Shown in pieces: positions 43,929 to 52,360 of a DNA stretch of 64,000 nucleotides. The stretch's first letter is position 1, and each line of letters begins with the position of its first letter. The stretch covers positions 1 through 64,000 of the forward strand of contig JAIYAM010000015.1 of assembly GCA_027489065.1 (NCBI GenBank). The letters are read 5' to 3'. A model generated the notes under the pieces. The model did not search any database and was not told the origin of the DNA. It saw only the letters and a program-made list of their open reading frames with translations. The translations under genes were made by a program, and so were the position numbers. Source of the stretch: Erythrobacteraceae bacterium (GTDB taxonomy: Bacteria; Pseudomonadota; Alphaproteobacteria; Sphingomonadales; Sphingomonadaceae).

Positions 43929-45004
43929 GCCGGGCTCAGTGTTGCTGGAGCGAAGATGGCAGGGGCGATGCGCTCCAGCGGCAGGATCTCGCGCGCGGCA
44001 CCCAGCTCGATTGCCGCGCGGGGCATGCCGAACACGACGCAGCTCGCCTGGTCCTGCGCGATAGTGCGCGCGCCGATGCTGGCGAGCTGGACCATGCCTT
44101 GCGCGCCGTCCTGTCCCATCCCTGTCAGGAGAATACCGAGCCCGCGCGCGCCGCGGCCTGCGCCGAGGGTCGTCGCGAGCGAGGCGAACAGGCGGTCTAC
44201 GCTGGGGCGGTGCCCTGCCGCCGGATCGCCCTCGCGCAGCACGCAACGCATGCCCCGCGAGCCGGCCGAGGCAACCTGCAGATGGCGATCATTGCCCGGC
44301 GCAAGCAGCACCATGCCGCGCTCCAGAGGCATGTCGCTTTCGGCAAGCATCACCCGCGGACGCACCGCACGGTCGAAGGACTGGGCGATCGCTCCGGCGA
44401 AACAGCCGTTGATGTGCTGCACGACCAGCGTCGGCGGGCAGTCGGCGGGGAAGCCCGAAAGCACCGTGTGGAGCGCCTCCACCCCGCCGGTCGATGCGCC
44501 GATGACGATCACGTCGGGCTGGCTGGCGCTGCTGGTGCCTGAGGGCGTCAGGGCTGCAGTCTGGGTAGGCGCGGGCGTGCGTGCAGGTCGGGCGGGCGTC
44601 GGCACGAAGCGCACCCGCGCCGCCTCGCGCACCATCGTGACCAGCGTGCCGTCATCCTGCTCACCCGGCGATATCCTGAGCTGGGACTTGGGGATGCACC
44701 CGATCGCGCCCAGCCGCAGACCGCGCACGGTGGCGCTCGCCCCGGCCTCGGTCGCGCCGGAAACGAGGATAACCGGGGTCGGGCGCAGCTCCATGATCTT
44801 TTCGAGGAACGACAGCCCGTCCATTCCCGGCATCTCGATGTCGAGTGTCACCACGTCGGGGTCGAGTGCCTTGATCAGCTGGCGCGCCTCGGCGGCATTG
44901 GCGGCGGTGCCGGCAATGGTGATGTCGCTCTCGCGCTCCAGCCGGTGCTGGAGCAGCGCACGCATCAGCGGGCTGTCGTCGACGATCAGGACCCTGATGC
45001 TCAT
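43925..45004 (-). CDS. cheB: Chemotaxis response regulator protein-glutamate methylesterase
   Basis: CheB of 359 residues. The N-terminal receiver has VDDSPLMR and LDIEMPGMDG with the phosphoacceptor Asp. A Pro/Ala linker of about 50 residues follows, then a methylesterase domain with all three catalytic elements: Ser in IGASTGGVEAL, His in VVQHING and Asp in LLTGMGQDGAQGM. It overlaps cheR and cheD by four bases each, so translation is tightly coupled. Confidence 0.96.
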   Translation of the reverse strand: MSIRVLIVDDSPLMRALLQHRLERESDITIAGTAANAAEARQLIKALDPDVVTLDIEMPGMDGLSFLEKIMELRPTPVILVSGATEAGASATVRGLRLGAIGCIPKSQLRISPGEQDDGTLVTMVREAARVRFVPTPARPARTPAPTQTAALTPSGTSSASQPDVIVIGASTGGVEALHTVLSGFPADCPPTLVVQHINGCFAGAIAQSFDRAVRPRVMLAESDMPLERGMVLLAPGNDRHLQVASAGSRGMRCVLREGDPAAGHRPSVDRLFASLATTLGAGRGARGLGILLTGMGQDGAQGMVQLASIGARTIAQDQASCVVFGMPRAAIELGAAREILPLERIAPAIFAPATLSPA

Positions 45005-45894
45005 GCAGCGCCGCTCCTGCGATAGATGGTGGGGCCGACGGGTTCGAGCAGCGCGGAGGCCGGGCCGCTGACCCGCTCGGAGTGGCCGATGTAGAGGAAG
45101 CCGCCGGGCACCAGCTGGCGGGCGAAACGCTCGACCAGCCGCTCCTTGGTGGGGGCGTCGAAATAGATCATCACGTTGCGGCAGAAGATGACGTCGAACG
45201 CCCGTTGCATGGGCCACTCACCCATCAGGTTGAGCACCCGGAAGCGCACCATCGCCACCAGCGCAGGGTCGATGGCGAGGCATGGCTCGCCGCCCGCATT
45301 GACCGGCGCACACCACAGCCGCCGCAGTCCTTCGGGAAGGGCGTCAAGCGCGCCCACGGGATAGCGCGCCGCCCGCGCGCCCGCGAGCGCATTGACCGAG
45401 ATGTCGCTGGCCAGCGCGAGGATCTTGCTGCGCGCGATCCTCAAGCCCTCATCGCGGCTGGGGCCGCACAGCACCATCAGCAGCGTGAAGATCTCCTCGC
45501 CCGTGGAGCAGCCCGCCGACCAGATGCGCACCGGCATCCCGCCCTGCGCCCTGGCGAGGAGGGCGGGGCGCACCACGCTCTCGAAATGCTCGAAGTGATG
45601 CGGCTCGCGGTGGAAATAGGTGTGATTGGTGGTGAGCGCGGCGACCACCTCGGTAAAGGTGGCGGGATCGCTGCCAAGCGTATCGAGGAAGGCGCCGAAG
45701 CTGGTTAGCCCGCTGCGCCGCACCAACGGGGCGAGGCGCGAATAGGCGAGCATCTTCTTGCGTTCCGAAAGCACGATCCCGGTCTCGGCATGGATCAGCT
45801 CGGCGATGCGGCGGAAGTCGCCTTCGCCGTAGATCGCCGGGCTGATGCCTGGAACCATGCTGCCGGTTGCCGTCTCTGCCGATGCGCCGGACAT
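45001..45894 (-). CDS. cheR: Chemotaxis protein methyltransferase CheR
   Basis: CheR methylates receptor glutamates using SAM. The 297-residue protein has an N-terminal helical domain, the TNHTYFHREPHHFEHF segment, the SAM motif IWSAGCSTGEEIFTL, an acidic ALASDISVNAL, and the C-terminal FDVIFCRNVMIYFD. The DWSEF tail of the upstream MCP could tether it, as NWETF does in E. coli. It is followed by cheB with an ATGA overlap. Confidence 0.96.
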   Translation of the reverse strand: MSGASAETATGSMVPGISPAIYGEGDFRRIAELIHAETGIVLSERKKMLAYSRLAPLVRRSGLTSFGAFLDTLGSDPATFTEVVAALTTNHTYFHREPHHFEHFESVVRPALLARAQGGMPVRIWSAGCSTGEEIFTLLMVLCGPSRDEGLRIARSKILALASDISVNALAGARAARYPVGALDALPEGLRRLWCAPVNAGGEPCLAIDPALVAMVRFRVLNLMGEWPMQRAFDVIFCRNVMIYFDAPTKERLVERFARQLVPGGFLYIGHSERVSGPASALLEPVGPTIYRRSGAA

Positions 45895-45896
45895 GG

Positions 45897-48050
45897 TCAG
45901 GCCGCCGCTGCCAGAACTGCGGTGCCATGCGTGCGCGCCGCGGAGCTTGCGATGAAGTCGACATCGACGATCAGCGCGACCTGGCCATTGCCGAGGATCG
46001 TCGCGCCCGCGACGCTGTCGATCTGGCGGTAATGCGCGTCCAGCGCCTTGATGACGAACTGGCGCTGGTCGGTGATGGTGTCGACGAGCAGCGCAGCGCG
46101 GCCGTGGCCCTCGGTCTCGACCAGCACCAGCACGCCCTCGCAGGGGTTGGTGGTGGCTTCGGTGGCGCCGGTGAGCAGTCCCAGCGGGATGATCGGCACG
46201 AAGCTGCCGCGCGCATTCAGAACCTGCGCGCTGGTACCCATGCCCTTGACGTCGGCCGGGGTCGGGCGGAGGCTCTCGATCACGTGGGTGAGCGGGATCA
46301 CCAGCGACTGATCGCCGACCTGCACGATCATCCCGTCCGAGATCGCCAGCGTCAGCGGCAGGGCCAAGCTGAAGGTGGTGCCCTTGCCGGGCACGCTCTC
46401 GATGGTGATGCGGCCGCCAAGTTCCTTCACGTTCTGCTTCACCACATCCATGCCCACGCCGCGGCCCGAAATGTTCGAGACCTGCGCCGCGGTGGAGAAG
46501 CCGGGGGCGAAGATCAGCTGATTGATGTCGTCATCGGAAAGCTGCGCCTCGGGGGCGACGAGGCCGTTGGCGATCGCCTTGGCCAGCACGCGCTCGCGGT
46601 CGATCCCGCGCCCGTCGTCGGCGATGCGGATGATGATCCGGCCCGCCTTCTGCTCGGCCGAGAGCGACAGCGTGCCCTCGGGGTCCTTGCCCGCGGCGCG
46701 GCGTTCTTCGGGGGATTCGATCCCGTGGTCGACGGCGTTGCGGATGAGATGGGTCATCGGCTCGCTGAGGCGCTCGATGACGGTCTTGTCGAGTTCGGTG
46801 GTCTCCCCCGCGACCTCCAGCTTCACGTGCTTGCCGGTGCTGCTGCCAAGTTCGCGCAACAGGCGGGGGACACGCCCGAACACCGAGCTGATCGGCTGGG
46901 CGCGGAACGCCATCGCGTGCTCCTGGATGTCGCGCACCAGCGTCTCGATGAGGGCGAGTTCCTCGATGTGGGCGAGGTCCTCGTTGGTGAGGCGCTGGGC
47001 GAGCATGGCCTGGGCAATGACCAGCTCGCCCACGCCGTCGATCAGCATGTCGAGCTTGCGCAGATCGATGCGCACCGACTGGTTGGCAGGCGCGGGCGAC
47101 CCGGCTGCTGCTGCTGTTGCTGCTGCGGGCGCCGCAACGGGATCGCCGCCGCTGACGGCGACGGGGGCAGGTGCGCTGATCGGCGCGGGCGCGGGCTCCG
47201 ACCCGGCGCGGGGTCCAGCGGCGGACGAGGCGATGCGCGGGGGCGGCATGGTGCCTTCAGGGCCAAAGGCGAGCGCGACCTCGTCGCCGACGAAGTCGAA
47301 GATTTCGGCGACGGCCTCGCGCGAGACATGGCCGGGCATGCGGAAGGTCCAGCCGAGATAGCCCTGCTCGACCTGCAGGCGCTCGAAGGTCGGCACAGCG
47401 GTGATGTCGCAGGTCTCGCAGGTGCCGCCGAGATCGGTGAGTTCGCGCAGCCACAGGAGCGGCTCGCTGCCCTTGGTCATGGCGCCCGCATGGGGGCGGA
47501 TATGGACGATCCAGGACTCCGGTCCCGCGGGAAACGCCTCGAGCGCTGGCGCGGGCGCGGCGAGCTCGTTGAGTAGCGCGTCGAGATCGTCGAAGGCGGG
47601 GGCCGGGGAGGGGCTGGGAGGCACCGGCGACGGCGCCGCCTCGGGCGCGGTCATCGCGGGTGCGGCGCCTGCGTTGCACGCCTGCGCGGCCTCGAGCCGG
47701 GCGAGGAGGTCGGCATCGTCGGGCGGGGTTCCGCCCCCGCGTGCCGCCTCGACATGGTCGCGCAGGCAGTCGAGGGCGAGCAGCAGCAAGTCGACCAGCA
47801 CCGGCTCCACCGGCACCTTGCCTTCGCGCACGTCCGCCAGCAGGGTTTCGAAACCGTGGGTGAAGGCCTGGAGCGGCAGGTAGCCGAATGCGCCGGCGCC
47901 GCCCTTGATCGAATGCACGCCGCGGAAGATCGCGTTGATGGTTTCCCCGTCGTGGGTTCCTTCACGGCAGGCCGCCAAACCGGTCTCTGTCGCTTCCAGG
48001 GCTTCCTCGCATTCGACGAAGAAGATCTGCTGGATGTCGTCTTCGGTCAT
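45897..48050 (-). CDS. cheA: Chemotaxis histidine kinase CheA
   Basis: CheA of 717 residues. The N-terminal HPt domain carries the phosphorylated His in HSIKGGAGAFGY near 47. A Pro/Ala-rich linker (about 115-145) follows, then a P2-like region with two Cys, dimerisation and kinase domains (N box LIRNAVDHGIESPEERRAAGK, DDGRGID, GRGVGMDVV) and a C-terminal CheW-like domain. Its ATG overlaps the stop of the STAS gene (ATGA), and cheR follows after two bases. All expected catalytic elements are present. Confidence 0.97.
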   Translation of the reverse strand: MTEDDIQQIFFVECEEALEATETGLAACREGTHDGETINAIFRGVHSIKGGAGAFGYLPLQAFTHGFETLLADVREGKVPVEPVLVDLLLLALDCLRDHVEAARGGGTPPDDADLLARLEAAQACNAGAAPAMTAPEAAPSPVPPSPSPAPAFDDLDALLNELAAPAPALEAFPAGPESWIVHIRPHAGAMTKGSEPLLWLRELTDLGGTCETCDITAVPTFERLQVEQGYLGWTFRMPGHVSREAVAEIFDFVGDEVALAFGPEGTMPPPRIASSAAGPRAGSEPAPAPISAPAPVAVSGGDPVAAPAAATAAAAGSPAPANQSVRIDLRKLDMLIDGVGELVIAQAMLAQRLTNEDLAHIEELALIETLVRDIQEHAMAFRAQPISSVFGRVPRLLRELGSSTGKHVKLEVAGETTELDKTVIERLSEPMTHLIRNAVDHGIESPEERRAAGKDPEGTLSLSAEQKAGRIIIRIADDGRGIDRERVLAKAIANGLVAPEAQLSDDDINQLIFAPGFSTAAQVSNISGRGVGMDVVKQNVKELGGRITIESVPGKGTTFSLALPLTLAISDGMIVQVGDQSLVIPLTHVIESLRPTPADVKGMGTSAQVLNARGSFVPIIPLGLLTGATEATTNPCEGVLVLVETEGHGRAALLVDTITDQRQFVIKALDAHYRQIDSVAGATILGNGQVALIVDVDFIASSAARTHGTAVLAAAA

Positions 48051-48307
48051 GCCGCAACGCCCCCTTCCATGATCACGAGGTCGAGCCCCGTCAGCGCCAG
48101 CGCTGCGGTGAACGCTCCGCTGGGCTGGTGGATCGTGATCCCGCCTTCACTTCTCGCCGCAGAAACAAGCAGTTGCAGCATCGCTTGGCCGATCTTCTCG
48201 ACCCGTCCGGCATCGACGCCGAGGGGCGCTGCGCCGAGGCTTTCGGCGAATTCCGGGTAGAGCGCGGCGGCGGCGCTGCGGTCGCAGACGGGCGGGAGAG
48301 CGATCAT
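48047..48307 (-). CDS. STAS-domain protein heading the cheA segment
   Basis: The 86-residue protein fits a short STAS (anti-anti-sigma-like) domain. VDAGRVEKIGQAMLQLLVSAARSEGG follows the 'D.s.v..id..G.q.Ll.a...' pattern of MlaB/SpoIIAA-like proteins. The conserved phosphorylatable Ser/Thr position is not obvious. STAS proteins at the head of che operons are common, and their role is unclear. The stop overlaps the cheA start. The 11-bp repeats lie just upstream. Confidence 0.75.
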   Translation of the reverse strand: MIALPPVCDRSAAAALYPEFAESLGAAPLGVDAGRVEKIGQAMLQLLVSAARSEGGITIHQPSGAFTAALALTGLDLVIMEGGVAA

Positions 48308-48333
48308 CTTAGGCCACCTTTTGCTCGTTTTCG

Positions 48334-48410
48334 GGGGGTCTGGAGGGGGTCAAGCGGGGGTCAAACAGGGGTCAAGCGGGACTTAAACGGCCTCTGGACG
48401 GGGTCTGGGG
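48334..48410 (-). repeat. 11-bp tandem repeat (AGACCCC type), copy C
   Basis: On the plus strand GGGGTC units recur with GTC beginning at 48338, 48349, 48360 and 48371, an exact 11-base period. Two degenerate units follow, then GGGGTCT near 48400-48406. The minus strand therefore carries AGACCCC/TGACCCC units in the direction of the STAS-cheA transcript. Units here are more diverged (TCT and TCA variants) than at the other two sites. Confidence 0.85.
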
Positions 48411-48425
48411 CGGTTTCACCCGGCC

Positions 48426-50408
48426 CTAGAACTCGCTCCAGTCATCCTCGTCGGGCAGAGCGGAGGGCATCGGAAGCGGAGCCGGGACCGGCGCGGCCGC
48501 AACCTTGCGTGCAAGGTTGCCGGATACCGGCGGCAGAGAAGGCGGCGGCGGGGGGGCGGCAGGCTTGCGCGGTGCCACCTTGCGCACGGTCTGCGCCCGC
48601 GGCGAGGCGTGGGTGGCGAGGGCGGGGGCGGGTGCGGGAGCGCCGCCATGGCCGGACGCAGCGCCCAGACTTCCGCCGCCACCGCTCACCCGGAACTGCG
48701 TGACCAGTTCGCCGAGGCGCTGGGCTTCGGAGGAGAGGCTGCGGGTCGCGGCGGTCGACTGTTCGACCATCGCCGCGTTCTGCTGCGTCATGCGGTCGAT
48801 CGTCCCGACCGCGACATTGACCTGTTCGAGATTGCTCGCCTGGGCGGCGGTGGTCTCGGCGATCTCGTTGACCTGCGCGGTCACGGCGCCGACCTGTGCG
48901 ACGATCTCCGCGAGCAGCGTGCCGGTTTCGCCGACCAGGCTCACCCCGTCGCCCACGTGGGCGGTCGACTTGCCGATCAGCGCCTTGATGTCGCGCGCCG
49001 CGTCGGCCGAGCGCTGGGCCAGCGCCCGCACCTCGTTGGCTACCACCGCGAAGCCCTTGCCGGCCTCCCCGGCACGCGCCGCCTCGACCCCGGCGTTGAG
49101 GGCGAGCAGGTTGGTCTGGAAGGCGATCCCGTCGATCACGTCGATGATCTGGGTGATCTCCTTCGCCGAATGCTCGATCGCGTCCATCGCCGCGACCGCC
49201 TTTCCGACCACGGCGCCGCCCTCGGTGGCGCGGGCATGGGTCTGGACGATGGCCTGGCGCGCGGCGACGGCGCTCTCGGCCGACTGGCGGGTGAGGCTGA
49301 CGGTGGTGCCGACCGAGGCGGCGGTCTCCTCGAGGCTCGCGGCCTGCTGTTCGTTGCGCAGCGCGAGGTCTTCGGAAGCTGCGCGGATCTCGTCCGAGCT
49401 GGTGCGCACGCCCGTGGCGGTGGCGCGCACCGCGCCGATCATCGCTTCGAGGCGGTCGATCGACATGTTGTACATCTCGCGCAGGTTCGGCCTTTGCTTG
49501 CTCCTCCGCTCGGGGTCGACGACCACTTCGGGCATCGACGCGATCCTGTAGGTAAGATCGCCAGTCGCCAGCCGGTCGAGCGCGGTTGCCATGGTCTCGA
49601 CGATCTCGGTCTGGGCAACCGCGCGCGACTTGTCGGACTTGAGCGCTGCGCGGAAGGTCTCGATCGCGCGGGTCATGGTGCCGAATTCGTCGCTGCGATG
49701 CTCGCTGGTCACACCCGCATTGTGGTTGCCCTCGGCCATTGCGCGCATGGTGGCGCCGATCGAAGCGACCGGCGCAAGCATGCCGCGCCGCACCCACTGG
49801 TAGGCCCCGAACAGCGCCGCGAACAACAGCAGCGCGCCGCCGAGTGCGCTCGCAACGATCAGCGTGGTGGTCGAGGCGATCTGGTCTTCGGTCTGCTGGC
49901 GATACGCCATGATCTGCTCGCGCAGAGCGTCATTGGCCTTGCGCTGCGCCCGGTAGATTTCGAGCAGGCGGCCGTGCGAGGCCTTGATGGCGGCATCATC
50001 CCCCCGCTGCACAGCCGGCTTCAGGCGCAGGTTGACCTCCTCCCAGAAGTCCTTCCCGTTGCTGCCGACATTGGCCGCGATGCCCGCCTTCAGTTCCGCC
50101 GGGATCGGTTTGTCCGACCAGTTGCGCGCGGCCGCATCGAACTCCTCCTCCAGCACCTTCAGACGCTGATCGTTGATCGCATAGGCATCGCGGTGGATCG
50201 TCATGATGCTGGCATTGGCGAAGGCTTCGACCAGGAACAGCGGGGGCGGCATGAAGTCGGCACTGAAGTCTGCGACCGCCTTTTGCTGGTCGTCGAGGGA
50301 TCCGCCCACCCGCAGGTGGTTCACCGCGAAACCGAGTCCCAGGATGATCAGCGCCATCGCTCCGCCAAGCGCGAGCGCGCCGATGCGCGAAATCTTCTCG
50401 ATAGTCAT
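48426..50408 (-). CDS. Methyl-accepting chemotaxis protein with periplasmic sensor and DWSEF tail
   Basis: This 660-residue MCP has a first membrane helix (about 8-30), a periplasmic helical domain (about 35-175), a second helix (about 182-206), HAMP-like segments and the signalling hairpin [42 protein letters not shown] Pro/Ala linker of about 90 residues leads to the terminal DEDDWSEF. The last five residues resemble the NWETF-type docking pentapeptide for CheR/CheB. I start at ATG 50408, where the membrane helix begins; an upstream GTG (50462) adds 18 residues without a clear Shine-Dalgarno. Confidence 0.92.
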   Translation of the reverse strand: MTIEKISRIGALALGGAMALIILGLGFAVNHLRVGGSLDDQQKAVADFSADFMPPPLFLVEAFANASIMTIHRDAYAINDQRLKVLEEEFDAAARNWSDKPIPAELKAGIAANVGSNGKDFWEEVNLRLKPAVQRGDDAAIKASHGRLLEIYRAQRKANDALREQIMAYRQQTEDQIASTTTLIVASALGGALLLFAALFGAYQWVRRGMLAPVASIGATMRAMAEGNHNAGVTSEHRSDEFGTMTRAIETFRAALKSDKSRAVAQTEIVETMATALDRLATGDLTYRIASMPEVVVDPERRSKQRPNLREMYNMSIDRLEAMIGAVRATATGVRTSSDEIRAASEDLALRNEQQAASLEETAASVGTTVSLTRQSAESAVAARQAIVQTHARATEGGAVVGKAVAAMDAIEHSAKEITQIIDVIDGIAFQTNLLALNAGVEAARAGEAGKGFAVVANEVRALAQRSADAARDIKALIGKSTAHVGDGVSLVGETGTLLAEIVAQVGAVTAQVNEIAETTAAQASNLEQVNVAVGTIDRMTQQNAAMVEQSTAATRSLSSEAQRLGELVTQFRVSGGGGSLGAASGHGGAPAPAPALATHASPRAQTVRKVAPRKPAAPPPPPSLPPVSGNLARKVAAAPVPAPLPMPSALPDEDDWSEF

Positions 50409-50508
50409 ATCTGCGTCAGTCCTGTTCTGGCCCTGATCCAGCAAACCGATGGGGGCGTTCACATCGTTGAATTTGCTGGATTTGAGATAAGGTCGGCTTG
50501 CGCTTTGC

Positions 50509-50526
50509 CTATGCGCAAGTCCCTAG
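50509..50526 (-). promoter_or_regulatory. Shared 18-bp element upstream of the MCP gene
   Basis: CTATGCGCAAGTCCCTAG recurs with one change at 59630-59647 upstream of the HD-GYP-like gene. In both places it is upstream of a minus-strand signalling gene, about 100-127 bases from the start codon, reading CTAGGGACTTGCGCATAG in that direction. A third, gapped relative lies at 54969 upstream of the TonB receptor. It may be part of a shared promoter or operator; its factor is unknown. Confidence 0.55.
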
Positions 50527-50536
50527 GCTGCGCGCC

Positions 50537-52318
50537 TCAGGCTGCGTGGCGCCGGGCGGGCGGGGGAAGCTGGGCCTGTGACCAGTCGGTGCCTTCGCCG
50601 TACCCCGCAGCCTGCCCGCCATTCCCGATGCGGAAGGCCGCGAAAGTCTGGGCAAGCTGGCGCGCCTCGTGGTTGAGGTTCTTGGTCGCGGCATTGGTCT
50701 CTTCGACCATCGCCGCGTTCTGCTGGGTCATCTTGTCCATCGCCCCGATCGTCTCGGAAACCTTGCGCAAGGCGACGCTCTGGTCGCTGACCGCCTCGGC
50801 GATGCGCGTCACCGCCTCGGTCACCTCGCCGACGCGGGCGATGATGGTCTGGAGCGCGGTGCCGGTCTCGTTGACCAGAGATACGCCGTCCTGAACGTTG
50901 AGGCCCACCGCCTCGATGCGCTTCTTGATCTCGCTCGCCGCTTCGGTGGCGCGCATCGACAGCGCGCGGACTTCCGAGGCGACCACCGAGAAGCCCTTGC
51001 CCGCCTCGCCCGCGCGCGCCGCCTCGACGCCGGCGTTGAGGGCGAGGAGGTTGGTCTGGAAGGCGATGTTGTCGATCATCGCGGTGATTTCGGAAATCTC
51101 GACCGTGGCGGTCTCGATCTTGCCCATCGCCTGAATCGCGCGGCCGACCACTTCGCCGCCGCTGGTCGCTTCCTCGCGCGCTTCGCGCATCGATCCGCTC
51201 ACGCCCACCGCGAGGCTGGCATTGGCCTCGATATTGGCGGTGAGGCTCGCCATGGTGCTGGAGGAGAGCTGCAGGCGGCTCGCCTGATCCTCGGACCGGC
51301 TGGCGAGATCGGTCATCGCGTGCTCGATCTCGCCGCTGGTGAGGTTGATCGCGCCGATGCTCTCGTTGACCGTGCTCATCGCCTGGCAAAGCCGCTCCAT
51401 CGCCTCGTTGAAGTCGTTGGCGAGCGACTGGAAGGCGGACGGCATGTCGGTGAGGCGCACGGTGAGGTCGGAATGGGCGACCGCGGCAAGCTGCCGGCCG
51501 AGCCGGGCGACGGCCTCCTCGCGTTCGGCAACCGCGTGCTGGCGCTCGACAGCGGCGTCACGGAAGACGAGCATCGCCTGCGCCATGGCGCCGAGTTCGT
51601 CGGCGCGTGTGGTGCCGGGGATGTCGACCGCGGTGGCACCCTGCGAAAGATCGGTGACGGCGCGGGTCAGCGCGGCGATCGGCCGGGCGATCGAATTGCT
51701 CAGGGACCGTGCCAGCACCAGCGCCAGCCCGATCAGGATCGCCGCGCCCGCGCCGAGGGCGATCCACGCCCACATGATGACGGTCGCCTGCCGCTCGCTC
51801 TGCTCTGCGATAGCGGCATGCTGGGCATCGCGGATTTCGCGCAAGGGATTGACCGCGGCGGTGACGAGCACCTTCTTGCCCGCCGCCCGGATCGCTTCCT
51901 GCGCCGCGTCGCGCTGGCCGGATTTGACGATGGCCACGTACTTGTCGCCCCAATCGCTGCGCCACTTGAGCGTTTCGGCGCGGCTGGTGCGGACGAGCTC
52001 CTGCAAGGCGGGATCGGCGAGCTGCTTTTCGAGGCTCGCCGAGGCCTTGTCGTAATCGTCGCGGCCTTCGTAGTAGGACTTGAGGTAGCTCGCGTCGGCG
52101 GTGACGAGGAAACCGCGCAGCTGGCTGTTCTGGCGCAGCAGCGCGGTCTCGAGTGCGAGCACGTCGGCGAGGATGTCCTGGCTCTCGGTGTTGCGCGCCG
52201 TGACCGACGAGATCATCGCGAGGCTCACCCCGGTCGCCACCATGACTGCGGCGGCGACCACGTTGAGCACCACGAAGGAAAAGCCGAGGCGGCGCGGGAT
52301 GTTCATCCGGTCAAGCAT
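50537..52318 (-). CDS. Methyl-accepting chemotaxis protein, CHASE3-like sensor
   Basis: This 593-residue MCP has two membrane helices (about 12-34 and 190-212). Between them lies a helical periplasmic domain (ETALLRQNSQLRGFLVTADASYLKSYYEGRDDYDKASASLEKQL) matching CHASE3. A HAMP domain (RPIAALTRAVTDLSQG) and the conserved hairpin follow. The C-terminus lacks a docking pentapeptide. It lies 42 bases downstream of a TonB receptor gene on the same strand, suggesting co-transcription with it. Confidence 0.92.
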   Translation of the reverse strand: MLDRMNIPRRLGFSFVVLNVVAAAVMVATGVSLAMISSVTARNTESQDILADVLALETALLRQNSQLRGFLVTADASYLKSYYEGRDDYDKASASLEKQLADPALQELVRTSRAETLKWRSDWGDKYVAIVKSGQRDAAQEAIRAAGKKVLVTAAVNPLREIRDAQHAAIAEQSERQATVIMWAWIALGAGAAILIGLALVLARSLSNSIARPIAALTRAVTDLSQGATAVDIPGTTRADELGAMAQAMLVFRDAAVERQHAVAEREEAVARLGRQLAAVAHSDLTVRLTDMPSAFQSLANDFNEAMERLCQAMSTVNESIGAINLTSGEIEHAMTDLASRSEDQASRLQLSSSTMASLTANIEANASLAVGVSGSMREAREEATSGGEVVGRAIQAMGKIETATVEISEITAMIDNIAFQTNLLALNAGVEAARAGEAGKGFSVVASEVRALSMRATEAASEIKKRIEAVGLNVQDGVSLVNETGTALQTIIARVGEVTEAVTRIAEAVSDQSVALRKVSETIGAMDKMTQQNAAMVEETNAATKNLNHEARQLAQTFAAFRIGNGGQAAGYGEGTDWSQAQLPPPARRHAA

Positions 52319-52360
52319 GGTGGGGGTGTCCTCTCGTCCAAATCGGGTCCGCGCCGCGGC

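Noticed and set aside
46821-48960. Other CACGTG-containing words considered as parS sites
   Set aside because: Flanks do not match TGTTT/AAACA; only 30596-30611 does.
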